The notes below the pieces were generated by a model. That model made no database searches. It had not been told where the DNA came from and worked only from the letters and a program-made list of their open reading frames with translations. 64,000 bases of DNA, taken from contig JBDXCV010000002.1 of the NCBI GenBank assembly GCA_039980135.1, positions 1 to 64,000 of the forward strand, in the 5' to 3' direction. This document shows, piece after piece, positions 1 to 8,047 of the stretch. Every line of letters starts with the position of its first letter. Within the stretch, counting starts at the first letter, position 1. A program made the translations under genes and the position numbers. Source of the DNA: Alphaproteobacteria bacterium (lineage in GTDB: Bacteria > Pseudomonadota > Alphaproteobacteria > UBA6615).

Positions 1-333
1 ATTCAACTCAGTGAACTCGGCCGCCGTCGACGCGGACTGCGCGCTGATGGCAATACCCTTCAGCTGGTCGACGATGGAGTCGACCGCGTTGACCGCTTCG
101 AGAGCAACCGAAACGGAGCTCACGGCCTGGTCGATGCCGTCTTTCTTCTCACTGAGGGTGGAGGCGCGATCGTTGAGCGCCTTGGCCTCGAAGAAGATCT
201 TCGCGTCGTCGGCCGGACCATTGACCTTCAGGCCCGTCGCCAGACGGTCCTGGGTCCGATCAATCAGATCGGACGTTCGGGCAAGCGTGAGAAGGTTGCT
301 GCGTACTGCAGAACTAAGTGAGATATCAGCCAT
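1..333 (-). CDS. Flagellin, N-terminal part (cut by window edge)
   Basis: Only the first 111 codons lie inside the window; the gene continues past position 1. The readable part begins MADISLSSAVRSNLLTL and ends ...STAAEFTELN, the conserved D0/D1 helical region of flagellin, the secreted filament subunit. By eye about 13 of 111 residues differ from the next flagellin (663-1484), so the two are tandem paralogues. The start is set by AGGAGA a few bases upstream of the ATG. A sigma-54 promoter and a cluster of inverted repeats lie upstream. It is a full-looking N-terminus with no frameshift; length and C-terminus cannot be judged here. Confidence 0.93.
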   Translation of the reverse strand, partial: MADISLSSAVRSNLLTLARTSDLIDRTQDRLATGLKVNGPADDAKIFFEAKALNDRASTLSEKKDGIDQAVSSVSVALEAVNAVDSIVDQLKGIAISAQSASTAAEFTELN

Positions 334-391
334 GATGGGTTCTCCTAACTATGGCGTTGGTGTGAGGGACTTCTTGTCCCACCCAACAGGC

Positions 392-407
392 AGCAATTGC
401 CGTGCCA
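392..407 (-). promoter_or_regulatory. Sigma-54 promoter of the first flagellin
   Basis: On the minus strand the bases read TGGCACGGCAATTGCT, a full match to the -24/-12 consensus TGGCACG-N4-TTGCW. It lies about 59 bp upstream of the flagellin start, giving a leader of roughly 45-50 nt. Sigma-54 promoters need an activator bound upstream; the inverted repeats at 455-509 are well placed for that. Confidence 0.9.
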
Positions 408-454
408 GTATCGAGAATCCAGTGAAACCAACGGGTTGCCCGCGGGGCGAAGCT

Positions 455-509
455 TGCCGACCGGCAATTATTGCCGGTCGGGCGGCAATAATTGCCGCAG
501 TGGCGGCAA
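455..509. promoter_or_regulatory. Array of CGGCAA/TTGCCG inverted repeats (activator sites)
   Basis: Two adjacent palindromes sit here: 457-481 (12-bp arms around one base, core CCGGCAATTATTGCCGG) and 482-498 (8-bp arms, GCGGCAATAATTGCCGC). Half-sites TTGCCG (455-460, within the first) and CGGCAA (about 504-509) flank them. They lie about 50-105 bp upstream of the sigma-54 promoter of the first flagellin. Similar but single sites occur upstream of two other sigma-54 promoters in this window. Inferred to be FlbD-type enhancer sites; the binding protein itself is not in the window. Confidence 0.7.
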
Positions 510-611
510 CATGTATCCTAAATATTTGTTTAAAAACATATAGTTAATTACATTTAACCATGCCGGCGGTAATTCGTCCGGTGGCTCATGGGGATGGTGT
601 GATCGGGATAG

Positions 612-634
612 AAAAAGGGGGGCCGGAGCCCCCC
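612..634 (-). terminator. Rho-independent terminator of the second flagellin
   Basis: On the minus strand a 7-bp G/C stem (GGGGGGC, loop TCCG, GCCCCCC) is followed directly by TTTTT. It lies about 30 bp past the stop of the flagellin at 663-1484, separating it from the next flagellin. Confidence 0.9.
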
Positions 635-662
635 TCGTTCGAAATGTTTCCTGTCAGTTCGT

Positions 663-1484
663 CTAGTTGAACAGGGACAGGACCGACTGTTCGGCCTGGC
701 CGGCGAAGGAGAGGGCGGAAATTCCCAACTGCTGGCGCGTCTGTAACGCCACCAGGTTGGCACCTTCTTCCGTGACGTCGGCGAGGCGTAGCTTGTCGGC
801 GCCGCTTTCGAGCTCGTTGACATAGCTCTCGGTAAAGTCGAGCCGGGTCTGGAGCAGGGCGACGTTCGAGCCCAGCGTCTTGGCCTTGGCACTCAAGGTG
901 GCAATGGCCGTATCGAGCTGGTTGATCGCACAGGTATTCAGCGACGACGCACTGAGCGTGGCCCCTGTTGTAATCGACAGACCGTTCGAACTATGCCGAA
1001 GGTCGACCGATGAGACGGAGAGCACACTCGAGGTGCTTTCGCTGAAATAGACCGTCAGCGTTGTGCCGGTACCGTTGACCAGGTTGGTCCCCTGGTAGCT
1101 GGCGTCGGCTGTCACGTTGCCGATCTGTGTGACCAGATTGTTGTACTGCGCGTTCAACTCGGTGAACTCGGCAGCCGTTGAGGCGGATTGGGCACTGATC
1201 GCAATGCCCTTCAGCTGATCGACGATGGAGTCGATTGCGTTGACCGCTTCGAGAGCGACCGAAACCGAACTTACGGCCTGATCGATGCCATCCTTCTTCT
1301 CCGACAGAGTGGTGGCGCGGTCGTTGAGCGCCTTCGCCTCGAAGAAGATCTTTGCATCATCGATCGGTCCGTTGATCTTCAGGCCTGTCGACAGACGCTC
1401 CTGCGTCCGGCTGATGAGGCCTGCGGTATCACTGAGCGACAGAAGATTACTGCGTACGGCAGCACTTAGGGAAATGTCAGCCAT
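663..1484 (-). CDS. Flagellin
   Basis: Filament subunit exported through the flagellar type III system. The 273-residue protein has a conserved N-terminal D0/D1 region (MADISLSAAVRSNLL..., residues 1-140), a short variable centre (about 140-190) and a conserved C-terminal helix ending QSVLSLFN. The size is typical of the short alphaproteobacterial flagellins without large outer domains. A single cysteine occurs near residue 184 (SSLNTCAIN), which is unusual for a flagellin. It has its own sigma-54 promoter upstream and a strong terminator downstream, so it is probably monocistronic. The downstream neighbour is a close paralogue. Confidence 0.95.
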   Translation of the reverse strand: MADISLSAAVRSNLLSLSDTAGLISRTQERLSTGLKINGPIDDAKIFFEAKALNDRATTLSEKKDGIDQAVSSVSVALEAVNAIDSIVDQLKGIAISAQSASTAAEFTELNAQYNNLVTQIGNVTADASYQGTNLVNGTGTTLTVYFSESTSSVLSVSSVDLRHSSNGLSITTGATLSASSLNTCAINQLDTAIATLSAKAKTLGSNVALLQTRLDFTESYVNELESGADKLRLADVTEEGANLVALQTRQQLGISALSFAGQAEQSVLSLFN

Positions 1485-1568
1485 GCGTGGGTTCTCCTTC
1501 TACTGGCGATTGACGGTTCATGACAAAATTCTCGATTGCCGGATCGTTTCTGATTCCACTCAGTACAT

Positions 1569-1584
1569 CGCAAGGGCCGTGCCA
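1569..1584 (-). promoter_or_regulatory. Sigma-54 promoter of the second flagellin
   Basis: The minus strand reads TGGCACGGCCCTTGCG, matching TGGCACG-N4-TTGC with the correct GG/GC spacing. It lies about 85 bp upstream of the flagellin ATG at 1484. Confidence 0.88.
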
Positions 1585-1658
1585 GAAAAATAACAAGTAA
1601 AAACAATATGTTATGAATATTCCGGCTCGACGAGGTGGGCAGCGGCTGCCGTGTGCAG

Positions 1659-1671
1659 GGCAAGTCTTGCC
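1659..1671. promoter_or_regulatory. Inverted repeat upstream of sigma-54 promoter
   Basis: GGCAAGTCTTGCC is a 6-1-6 palindrome placed about 75 bp upstream of the -24 element at 1569-1584. It shares the GGCAA...TTGCC pattern with the array at 455-509 and the site at 17178-17194. Inferred activator site. Confidence 0.6.
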
Positions 1672-1707
1672 GGATCGAATGAACTTCTGGCCGGTTGCAG
1701 CGGGTCG

Positions 1708-1745
1708 AAAAAGCAAAGCGCCGGCCCCCATCGAGGGACCGGCGC
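1708..1745 (-). terminator. Rho-independent terminator after the 283-residue gene
   Basis: On the minus strand a 7-bp stem GCGCCGG/CCGGCGC, extended by a TCCC/GGGG inner part, is followed by TTTGCTTTTT. It lies about 30 bp past the stop of the gene at 1775-2626. Confidence 0.85.
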
Positions 1746-1774
1746 CGGCCGTTCGATGCTGCGCGGGTTCAGGT

Positions 1775-2626
1775 TCAGGAAAACAAGTTCAGGACCGAAC
1801 CGGCGGGGGTCTTTTTCTCAAAATTCACTTCCTGCGCGATGAAGTTCGTGAACTCCTGGGACGCATCGAACGCGAGGGAGATCACAGTCAGGATCTTGGA
1901 ATAGAGTTCCTGCTGCTGCTCGATCGAAGCCGTGGCGGCGGACTGTGCCGAAATTTCGATGTCGAACACGTCGCTGCGTACGGAAAGTGTCTTGGCCGAA
2001 TTCGCACGCTGCAGATCGAACGCGATGTCGCTGTTAATGTCGACGAGCGCCTTGGATACGTTGAGATCGTCCTGGATCGACGTCAGCAATGCGAGCGTGT
2101 CGTCGATGTCCTGCTGGGTCGCGAAATTATTGTGATTGTGGGCATCGATGGCCGCCAGGGCGGCGACTTTGGTTTTCTTGAGGCGATCATGGTTCCCGAA
2201 CTGCTCGTAGGTCGGGCTCGGCGTTTTCTGAAGCGTGTCGCGCAGCAGGGCGAACTTCTCATCGAACTCGGCGGCCGTTGAGGAATCCGCGAGGCTCTGA
2301 AGTTCGGTGATGTATTCCAGCGCCGCCTCGATCTTCTTGCTCTTGGAGTCGGTGGTGCTCTTGTAGTCGGAGATCTTGGCGCCGGTGTCTTCCAGCTGCG
2401 CGATCTTCACTTTCAACAGCGCTGTGGCACCGTTGGTGTTCACCCCGTTCTGAATTTCGGTCACTTCCTCATTCAGCTTGTCGAGCAACGCATTCTGGGT
2501 GTTGAAGAATGCAAGTTCGAATTGCGGGCCGGCGGCCAGCTGCTGCGCCTGGACGAAGGATTGCCCGAAGCTCTGCTCGCCACGGAGCATGTTGGTAAGT
2601 GCCAGACCTTCGACGGGGGAAACCAT
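1775..2626 (-). CDS. Unrecognised helical protein, possibly flagellin-related
   Basis: I do not recognise this 283-residue protein. It has no signal peptide or membrane segment and looks almost entirely helical, with few Pro and Gly and many Gln, Asn and Asp. Two stretches echo the flagellins next door: SSTAAEF (about residue 118) and ISAQSA (about 230), and the C-terminus GSVLNLFS resembles the flagellin ending QSVLSLFN. It lies between flgL and the flagellins, has its own terminator, and shows no sigma-54 promoter of its own, so it may be read through from flgL. It could be a diverged filament component or a partner of the filament. Only the location and the short sequence echoes support that. 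Confidence 0.75.
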   Translation of the reverse strand: MVSPVEGLALTNMLRGEQSFGQSFVQAQQLAAGPQFELAFFNTQNALLDKLNEEVTEIQNGVNTNGATALLKVKIAQLEDTGAKISDYKSTTDSKSKKIEAALEYITELQSLADSSTAAEFDEKFALLRDTLQKTPSPTYEQFGNHDRLKKTKVAALAAIDAHNHNNFATQQDIDDTLALLTSIQDDLNVSKALVDINSDIAFDLQRANSAKTLSVRSDVFDIEISAQSAATASIEQQQELYSKILTVISLAFDASQEFTNFIAQEVNFEKKTPAGSVLNLFS

Positions 2627-2743
2627 CTCGGCAATTCCTTTGCGATTCAGCGCTGTCGTGCGCGCGGGGCATCCTGCCCCTTATGACCCATCATGACCTC
2701 GATGGCTTAACGAAAGGTTTCCGGGCGCGCGCCCGTGTCCCCG

Positions 2744-3934
2744 CTAATTCAGATAGTTGACCAGAGACAGGCCCTGGAGCTGCGAAAGGGTCGAGTAGGA
2801 GGCCTGCAGGACCACTTGATCCGCCTGCATCCGCGCAATGACCTCGGCCTCCTCGATACCCTCCACATCATCCATCACGTCGGCGGCGTAGTTGATGAAC
2901 CTGACATGGCCCTCACGGGTGGATTCGAACAGGTTAAGTGGCCCCAGAACACGGCTTCGGAGCTCGGTGATGGATTCAAACGTTGTCGTCGGGTCGGCCT
3001 CGATGACCGTGTTCATCATGCCGCGGACATGATCGAACACTTCGCCGAGATAGGTTTCGTTGGGCGCGGTGACCGGCAGGTTTGCGATCGTATCCAGGCC
3101 GATGAGGAGTTGCTGAATTGCCTCCTCGCGCGCGTTCATGCCGTAATTGACGTTGGTGCGTTCCGAGATCCGCGCCGTCGCGACGCCGGCGTCGCCGTCA
3201 TAATAGTCGAGCTTCGGGTTCGCCAGCATCTCGGTCGAACTCAGGCGGCTGACATAATAGTCCCACAATGCCGCGTCCTCGCCGACGAGTTCGTCCAGGG
3301 TCGGATTGTCGAGGTCGGCCGGCAGCGGTGCGGTCGGGGCGACACCATTCTTGTCGAAGTAAAGTTGCTCGTAGAACGAGCCGGCGGGGAACCCCGCGCT
3401 GCCCAATACATCGGCGCGGTACTGCGCGTAGAACGTGGAATCGACGGTCGTTGCGTCGGACTGGATCAGGCTGGTGGACGTGTAGCCCGGCGCATCGAGG
3501 GAGGCGGCGGGGCGGTCTACCCGGTCGCCGGAAAACAGATACCGGTCGCCGTCGCGCGCGTTCAGATGCTCGATCAGCAGCGCGCGCGCATTGATCGCGT
3601 ACTGGCGGGCATCGACATGGTTGTCGACGGGACCATTTTGCGCGCTTTCGAGGACCGACCGCAATTCGCGCGCAATATTCTCGATGCCCTCGAGATTTGA
3701 GTCTGTCAGGCCGATGCGGCGTTCGGCCGTTTCGATGCTCTGGATGTACTGCTCGGCGCGCAGGCGCGAGGATTCGGCTGAAATCAGGCGGTTGGAATCC
3801 TGTGCGATGCCCGAATAATTCTGCGACTTCTGGCCGGTGGCGATCTGAATGTTGCCGGCGTAGAGGCGGTTTTGCGCCTGCAACGTATGGAACATCGTGA
3901 GCTGCTGTTGTGCGAAAGGGGCGACGCGGGTCAT
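2744..3934 (-). CDS. flgL: Flagellar hook-filament junction protein FlgL (HAP3)
   Basis: FlgL joins the hook (through FlgK) to the filament. The 396-residue protein starts MTRVAPFAQQQLTMFHTLQAQNRLY, with the N-terminal helix typical of FlgL/flagellin, and ends in a conserved helix LSQLQGLSLVNYLN. The sequence LFSGDRVD (about residue 135) is the FlgL signature at the start of the variable domain. It lies 10 bp after flgK, so it is co-transcribed with flgI-flgJ-flgN-flgK. The start has GGAGA about 6 bases upstream. Length is somewhat above the usual 300-350 residues. Confidence 0.93.
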   Translation of the reverse strand: MTRVAPFAQQQLTMFHTLQAQNRLYAGNIQIATGQKSQNYSGIAQDSNRLISAESSRLRAEQYIQSIETAERRIGLTDSNLEGIENIARELRSVLESAQNGPVDNHVDARQYAINARALLIEHLNARDGDRYLFSGDRVDRPAASLDAPGYTSTSLIQSDATTVDSTFYAQYRADVLGSAGFPAGSFYEQLYFDKNGVAPTAPLPADLDNPTLDELVGEDAALWDYYVSRLSSTEMLANPKLDYYDGDAGVATARISERTNVNYGMNAREEAIQQLLIGLDTIANLPVTAPNETYLGEVFDHVRGMMNTVIEADPTTTFESITELRSRVLGPLNLFESTREGHVRFINYAADVMDDVEGIEEAEVIARMQADQVVLQASYSTLSQLQGLSLVNYLN

Positions 3935-3944
3935 GGCCGGTCTC

Positions 3945-5996
3945 CTAGCGGATGATGCCGATCAGCGTGTCCATCATGTCGCTCACCGCCTGGGTGACAC
4001 GCGCGGACGCCTGATAGGCATTCTGGAGGATCATGAGTGACGACATCTCTTCGTCGATGTTCACCTGGCTCAGATTTGCCGATTTTGTCGACAGGGCTGC
4101 GCGGTAGCTCTCCTGGACTTCGAGCTGTGCGGTCACGTCGCTGGCCTGGGTCGAGTTCAGTGAAACGATGCTGGCGGCATAGTCGGCCAGGCGCATCGTG
4201 GAGACCGGCAAGCCGCCGGCCGCGGAGATGGTTTGGTCGGCGCTGAAGACGTTGGCCAGGGCGTTGAGCGCAGTGCTGTCGCCGGCCGAGATCGCCGGGT
4301 CGCCAACTGCCAATGTGCCGCTGCTCGACAACTCGCCGGTAGACAAAAGGTTCGGGTCGGCCACGATATCGCTCCGCACCGCGACCAGCGATGCCGAACC
4401 GGGCTGGCCCACGCGGACATCGAGTGTGCTCGTGAACGACCCGGAATCGGTGACGAAGAAGTTGCCGCCATCGGTGTCGTTGATGTTCAGGCGGAAGCGG
4501 CCATTCTCTTGTATGACGGTGGCGGAGATGTTCTGCCCGGCCAGGGCTGTCGTGATGTTTGCGGCGATCGTGGTGAGCGATTCACCGACCACATAGGCCA
4601 CGGCGCTGGTGCCGCCCGGGTGATTGAAAGTGAGTGTGCCGCCGATCCCAAGCGCGGCGGTGGCGCTCGCCTGATGTCCCGATGTGTATCGGGTGTAGTC
4701 CGTATTGAGCGTGATCAGATCGTTCAGGCCGAGGAACTGCGCCAGGCCGGTCGTCTCGTTGCCGGTCGTCACGGCGCTGGTCATTTCGTTGACGGCCACG
4801 GCGTTGCCGCCGGTTGCCGAGATCACCAGTTTGCCCTGGGCATTCAGGCTCGCCGTGGCGTTGGTCATGCCGTCGATGGCGGTGACGAGCGCCCCGATGT
4901 CGGCCAGGCCGGCCAGCGCGATATCCGTCGTTTCGACCACATCGCCGCTGCTATCCAGGATGGAGACCCGGAACGTGCCGCTCATCCCCGGATCGTCGCC
5001 GGTGGCGAACCCGCGCGTGCTGGTCAGCGTCGTGGGCGGGGGGAACGAGGTCCCGGCGTTGTGGGCGGCATTGATCCCGCTGGTCATGGTTTCGGTGATA
5101 CGGTCGTATTCTTCCTGCAGTTCGACGAGCCGCTGGTCACGCATTTCGATGAGGCCGGCGAGCCGGCCGTTGGCGATTTCGGTCGTGATGTCGATGCTGC
5201 CGGCACCGTAGGTGATGCCGCTGACATTCCCGGGATAGCTGATCGATGCGTCGAACTGTGCCACGGCCGTGTGGGACAGGTTGACGACGCCGTTGTCGAT
5301 CAGCGGGCGGCCCGAACTGGTAAAGACCACCACATGGCCGTTGGAGCGATCGAAGGTCTGAATTTCGATCAGCTCGGACAGTTCCGCCATGACCTTGTCG
5401 CGGGCGTCTTCGAGATCCGCCGCGGATTGCTGCTGTCCGAATGCGAGCGATATCTGGTTGTTCAGATCGTTAATGGTCGTCAGCTTGGTGTTCACCAGGC
5501 TGACGGCATCCGAGATATTGCGGTCGACCTCTCGGCGCATCTGCTGAATTTCCGAACTCAGCAGGTTGAGCCGGTCGGTAAACTGCACGGCCTGCGCGAT
5601 GGTGTCGTATTTTCCCGGTGCGCTTTCCGGCGTGGTCGCCAGGGATTCGATGGCGACGCCGAATTCGGTCAGCAGGTGCGAGACATCGGAGTTGCTGCCG
5701 GGCGATCCGAACAGGTCCTGGATACGGCCGTAGTAATCGCTGCGGACAGACAGATCCTCGACCTTGGCGAGCTGTTCGCGGATCTGGCGCAGGAGATTCT
5801 GGTCGACCACGCGCTGAATGTCGGTGAGCCGCACCCCGCTCGCGCGGCCGGCGACGATCTGGGTCTGGGTGGCGACGGTTTTCTTGGTGAAGCCCTCGGT
5901 CGTGGCGTTCGCGACGTTGTTCGATACGACCTGCATCGCACCCTGAGTGGCATTCAGGGAGGCGAGAGCGGACTGCAGTGAAATCGTAAGCGACAT
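3945..5996 (-). CDS. flgK: Flagellar hook-associated protein FlgK (HAP1)
   Basis: FlgK sits between hook and FlgL. The 683-residue protein begins with the axial-protein helix and rod motif (VVSNNVANATTEGFTKK, about residues 23-39) and ends with the matching C-terminal helix (SSLMILQNAYQASARVTQAV). A large Thr/Ser/Gly-rich middle region (about 280-590) is beta-rich and variable. The start is supported by AGGA about 10 bases upstream. It follows flgN by about 40 bp and precedes flgL by 10 bp. The long plus-strand reading frame opposite it is a shadow. Confidence 0.96.
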   Translation of the reverse strand: MSLTISLQSALASLNATQGAMQVVSNNVANATTEGFTKKTVATQTQIVAGRASGVRLTDIQRVVDQNLLRQIREQLAKVEDLSVRSDYYGRIQDLFGSPGSNSDVSHLLTEFGVAIESLATTPESAPGKYDTIAQAVQFTDRLNLLSSEIQQMRREVDRNISDAVSLVNTKLTTINDLNNQISLAFGQQQSAADLEDARDKVMAELSELIEIQTFDRSNGHVVVFTSSGRPLIDNGVVNLSHTAVAQFDASISYPGNVSGITYGAGSIDITTEIANGRLAGLIEMRDQRLVELQEEYDRITETMTSGINAAHNAGTSFPPPTTLTSTRGFATGDDPGMSGTFRVSILDSSGDVVETTDIALAGLADIGALVTAIDGMTNATASLNAQGKLVISATGGNAVAVNEMTSAVTTGNETTGLAQFLGLNDLITLNTDYTRYTSGHQASATAALGIGGTLTFNHPGGTSAVAYVVGESLTTIAANITTALAGQNISATVIQENGRFRLNINDTDGGNFFVTDSGSFTSTLDVRVGQPGSASLVAVRSDIVADPNLLSTGELSSSGTLAVGDPAISAGDSTALNALANVFSADQTISAAGGLPVSTMRLADYAASIVSLNSTQASDVTAQLEVQESYRAALSTKSANLSQVNIDEEMSSLMILQNAYQASARVTQAVSDMMDTLIGIIR

Positions 5997-6035
5997 ATTC
6001 GCGAGGATCCTGGGCTGGTGAGCCGGGTTGGGCTC

Positions 6036-6497
6036 TTAGAGCGTCTGGTTCACTGAAACGGTGAGCGGTGTCTGAGCCGCGTGTCCCATCTGGGCGTTCG
6101 CACCGTAGGTTGCGTTTTCGTTGCCGCGGCTGCGGATTGCATCGGCGATCGCCTCCATCAGTCGGGTGTTCGCCTCGACGGCCGTGCGCAGCGCAATCGA
6201 ATTGCCCAGCGCCGATTTTTCCAGGCGCGCTGCGGCCCGGCGTAGGGCCGAGTTGCGCCCGTCATCGATCCCGGTCAACGCGTCGGGTGTGGCATGCAGA
6301 TCGCTCATCATGCGCTGATAGACGGCGGTCAGGGATTCCTTGTCGGTCTGTAGCGCCTTGATGTCGCGCGCGCGGTTGCCGCGCAGCAGGTCGACTTCGG
6401 TTTCCATGAGCGCCGAGAGGCGTTCGGTCACCCGGATGAGGCTGTCGGCGAAATCGGTGCCGGTCGGCAGAGCGGGGGCGGTTTGTGTGGCGGCCAT
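6036..6497 (-). CDS. flgN: FlgN-type export chaperone
   Basis: This 153-residue cytoplasmic helical protein lies between flgJ and flgK, the usual place of the FlgN chaperone that guides FlgK and FlgL to the export gate. It shows a long helical core (about 15-130) and a C-terminal tail ending TPLTVSVNQTL, resembling the usual FlgN ending. The start has GAGGA upstream. It begins 2 bp after flgJ ends. The call rests on position, size and the tail; the family is poorly conserved. Confidence 0.75.
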   Translation of the reverse strand: MAATQTAPALPTGTDFADSLIRVTERLSALMETEVDLLRGNRARDIKALQTDKESLTAVYQRMMSDLHATPDALTGIDDGRNSALRRAAARLEKSALGNSIALRTAVEANTRLMEAIADAIRSRGNENATYGANAQMGHAAQTPLTVSVNQTL

Positions 6498-6499
6498 GA

Positions 6500-6829
6500 C
6501 TATTTGTCCTCTTGCATTGCGATGAGATCGCGCATCACTGAATCGGCTATTCCAACGCCGCCGTTCTTGGCCAGCGCCTTGCCATACTCTTCGTTCATGA
6601 GAGATCGGAACATGGTCTCGCCCGGGCCGCCGCCGAACACCGGATCGACGTCGAGACCCTCAAACATCTGGGCGAATACCTGGGACAGGAAGAAAGCTTC
6701 GAAATCCTCGGCCGTCTCGCGCGTTGCGTTCTTTGCGCCGGGCTGCAGTTTCGGGCCTGCACCCTGCAGGGCGAGGGTTGTGGTTTCGAAAACTGCGTTG
6801 GGGATCAGGCCCCCGCCGATATCCGACAT
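6500..6829 (-). CDS. flgJ: Rod-binding protein, FlgJ N-terminal domain only
   Basis: This 109-residue protein matches the rod-binding half of FlgJ, the cap on which the flagellar rod assembles in the periplasm: DFEAFFLSQVFAQMFEG, then GGGPGETMFRSLMNEEYGKALAKNGGVGIADSVMRDL. The glucosaminidase (muramidase) half found in enteric FlgJ is absent, as in many alphaproteobacteria, so another enzyme must open the peptidoglycan. Its ATG overlaps the flgI stop by one base (ATGA), showing translational coupling. Confidence 0.9.
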   Translation of the reverse strand: MSDIGGGLIPNAVFETTTLALQGAGPKLQPGAKNATRETAEDFEAFFLSQVFAQMFEGLDVDPVFGGGPGETMFRSLMNEEYGKALAKNGGVGIADSVMRDLIAMQEDK

Positions 6830-7983
6830 CAGATCACCTCAATCTCGGCCTGCAACGCGCCGGCCGCCTTGATGGTTTGCAGGATGGAGATCATGTCGCG
6901 CGGGCCGATGCCCAACGCGTTCAGTCCGTTGACCAGTTCCTGCAATGTAATTCCCGGGTCGAGCACGGCCAGACGCTTGTCGGAATCGTCGGTGATCTCG
7001 ATGTTCGACCGGTCGACCGTTGTGGTCGTGCCTTGGCTCGCGAATGCATTTGGCTGGCTGACTTGCGGGGTTTCTGAGATCCGGATTGTCAGATTGCCCT
7101 GGGCGATGGCCACGGTGCTGATCTTCACCTCCTGGCCCATCACGATGACGCCGGAATGTTCCGCGATCACGACGCGCGCCACCTGGTCGGGCGTGACTTC
7201 GAGCTGTTCGATCGCAGTCAGCATGCCGATCGTGTTGCCGGCGAAGGCGGCCGGCACCTTGACGCGGACTGTGGCCGGGTCGAGGACGGAGGCGCTGCCG
7301 TTGCCCAGCAGGCCGTTGATCGACTGGGCGATACGCTGGGACGTTGTGAAATCGGGATTGCGCAGGTTGAGGTGCACCTGGGTGAGGGCGGCGAGATCGA
7401 ACATGATCTCCCGTTCGACGATTGCGCCGGAAGGGATACGCGCGGTCGTCGGCACGCCCTTGGTGATGGTCTGGGCGTTGCCCTCTGCCGAGAATCCCGA
7501 GACCACCAGGGGGCCTTGCGCGACCGAATAGACTTCGCCATCGGCGCCGAGCATCGGGGTAACGAGAAGCGTGCCGCCGCGCAGGCTCGTGGCGTCGCCG
7601 AGCGCGCTGACGGATATGTTTATCCGTGATCCCTGGCGCGCGAAGGCAGGCAGGGTGGATGTGACCATGACGGCCGCGACATTGGCGGTGTTGAGGGCGT
7701 CGATGTCGTTGCGGGTGTTGACGCCCAGGCGCTCGAGCATGCCCACGAGGCTCTGGGTGGTAAACGGCGCGTTCGCCAGCGTGTCGCCGGACCCGTTCAG
7801 GCCGACCACGAGGCCGTAACCGACGAGTAGGTTGTCCCGGACACCCTCGATCGCGACGATATCCTTGATCCGCGACTGTGCGTCGGCCGGTGTGGTCTTG
7901 CCCGCCACAATCGTTGTGGCTGCGATGAACAGCACCAGCGCGGTGAGCCTGGCAAAACGTGAAATAATCTGGATCGAAATCAT
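6829..7983 (-). CDS. flgI: Flagellar P-ring protein FlgI
   Basis: FlgI forms the P-ring around the rod in the peptidoglycan layer. The 384-residue precursor has a signal peptide (about residues 1-36, ending ADA-QS) followed by the family core SRIKDIVAIEGVRDNLLVGYGLVVGLNGSGD and the conserved ending TLQELVNGLNALGIGPRDMISILQTIKAAGAL. Length is normal. It is the first gene of flgI-flgJ-flgN-flgK-flgL, with a sigma-54 promoter about 50 bp upstream. Confidence 0.97.
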   Translation of the reverse strand: MISIQIISRFARLTALVLFIAATTIVAGKTTPADAQSRIKDIVAIEGVRDNLLVGYGLVVGLNGSGDTLANAPFTTQSLVGMLERLGVNTRNDIDALNTANVAAVMVTSTLPAFARQGSRINISVSALGDATSLRGGTLLVTPMLGADGEVYSVAQGPLVVSGFSAEGNAQTITKGVPTTARIPSGAIVEREIMFDLAALTQVHLNLRNPDFTTSQRIAQSINGLLGNGSASVLDPATVRVKVPAAFAGNTIGMLTAIEQLEVTPDQVARVVIAEHSGVIVMGQEVKISTVAIAQGNLTIRISETPQVSQPNAFASQGTTTTVDRSNIEITDDSDKRLAVLDPGITLQELVNGLNALGIGPRDMISILQTIKAAGALQAEIEVI

Positions 7984-8031
7984 ACTGGTTCCGTTTGCGA
8001 CGTTTCGGGCATCTCTTCCCGACCCATGATT

Positions 8032-8047
8032 TGCGAGAAATGTGCCA
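8032..8047 (-). promoter_or_regulatory. Sigma-54 promoter of the flgI operon
   Basis: The minus strand reads TGGCACATTTCTCGCA. TGGCAC and GC have the correct spacing, with one departure from the -12 consensus (TCGC for TTGC). It lies about 49 bp upstream of the flgI ATG. Confidence 0.8.

Noticed and set aside
544-561. TTAA-N6-TTAACCAT upstream of the first flagellin as a CtrA site
   Set aside because: Spacing is 6 rather than 7, it is about 210 bp from the start, and the gene already has a full sigma-54 promoter. The right half (TTAACCAT) is good, so it was kept only as a note.
2667-2735. Two G/C palindromes (GGGGCA/TGCCCC and GGGCGCGCGCCC) after flgL
   Set aside because: Neither has a T run on the minus strand; transcription may continue into the 283-residue gene.
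4233-5981. 582-codon plus-strand frame
   Set aside because: Antisense to flgK; Gly/Arg/His-rich translation without any domain.
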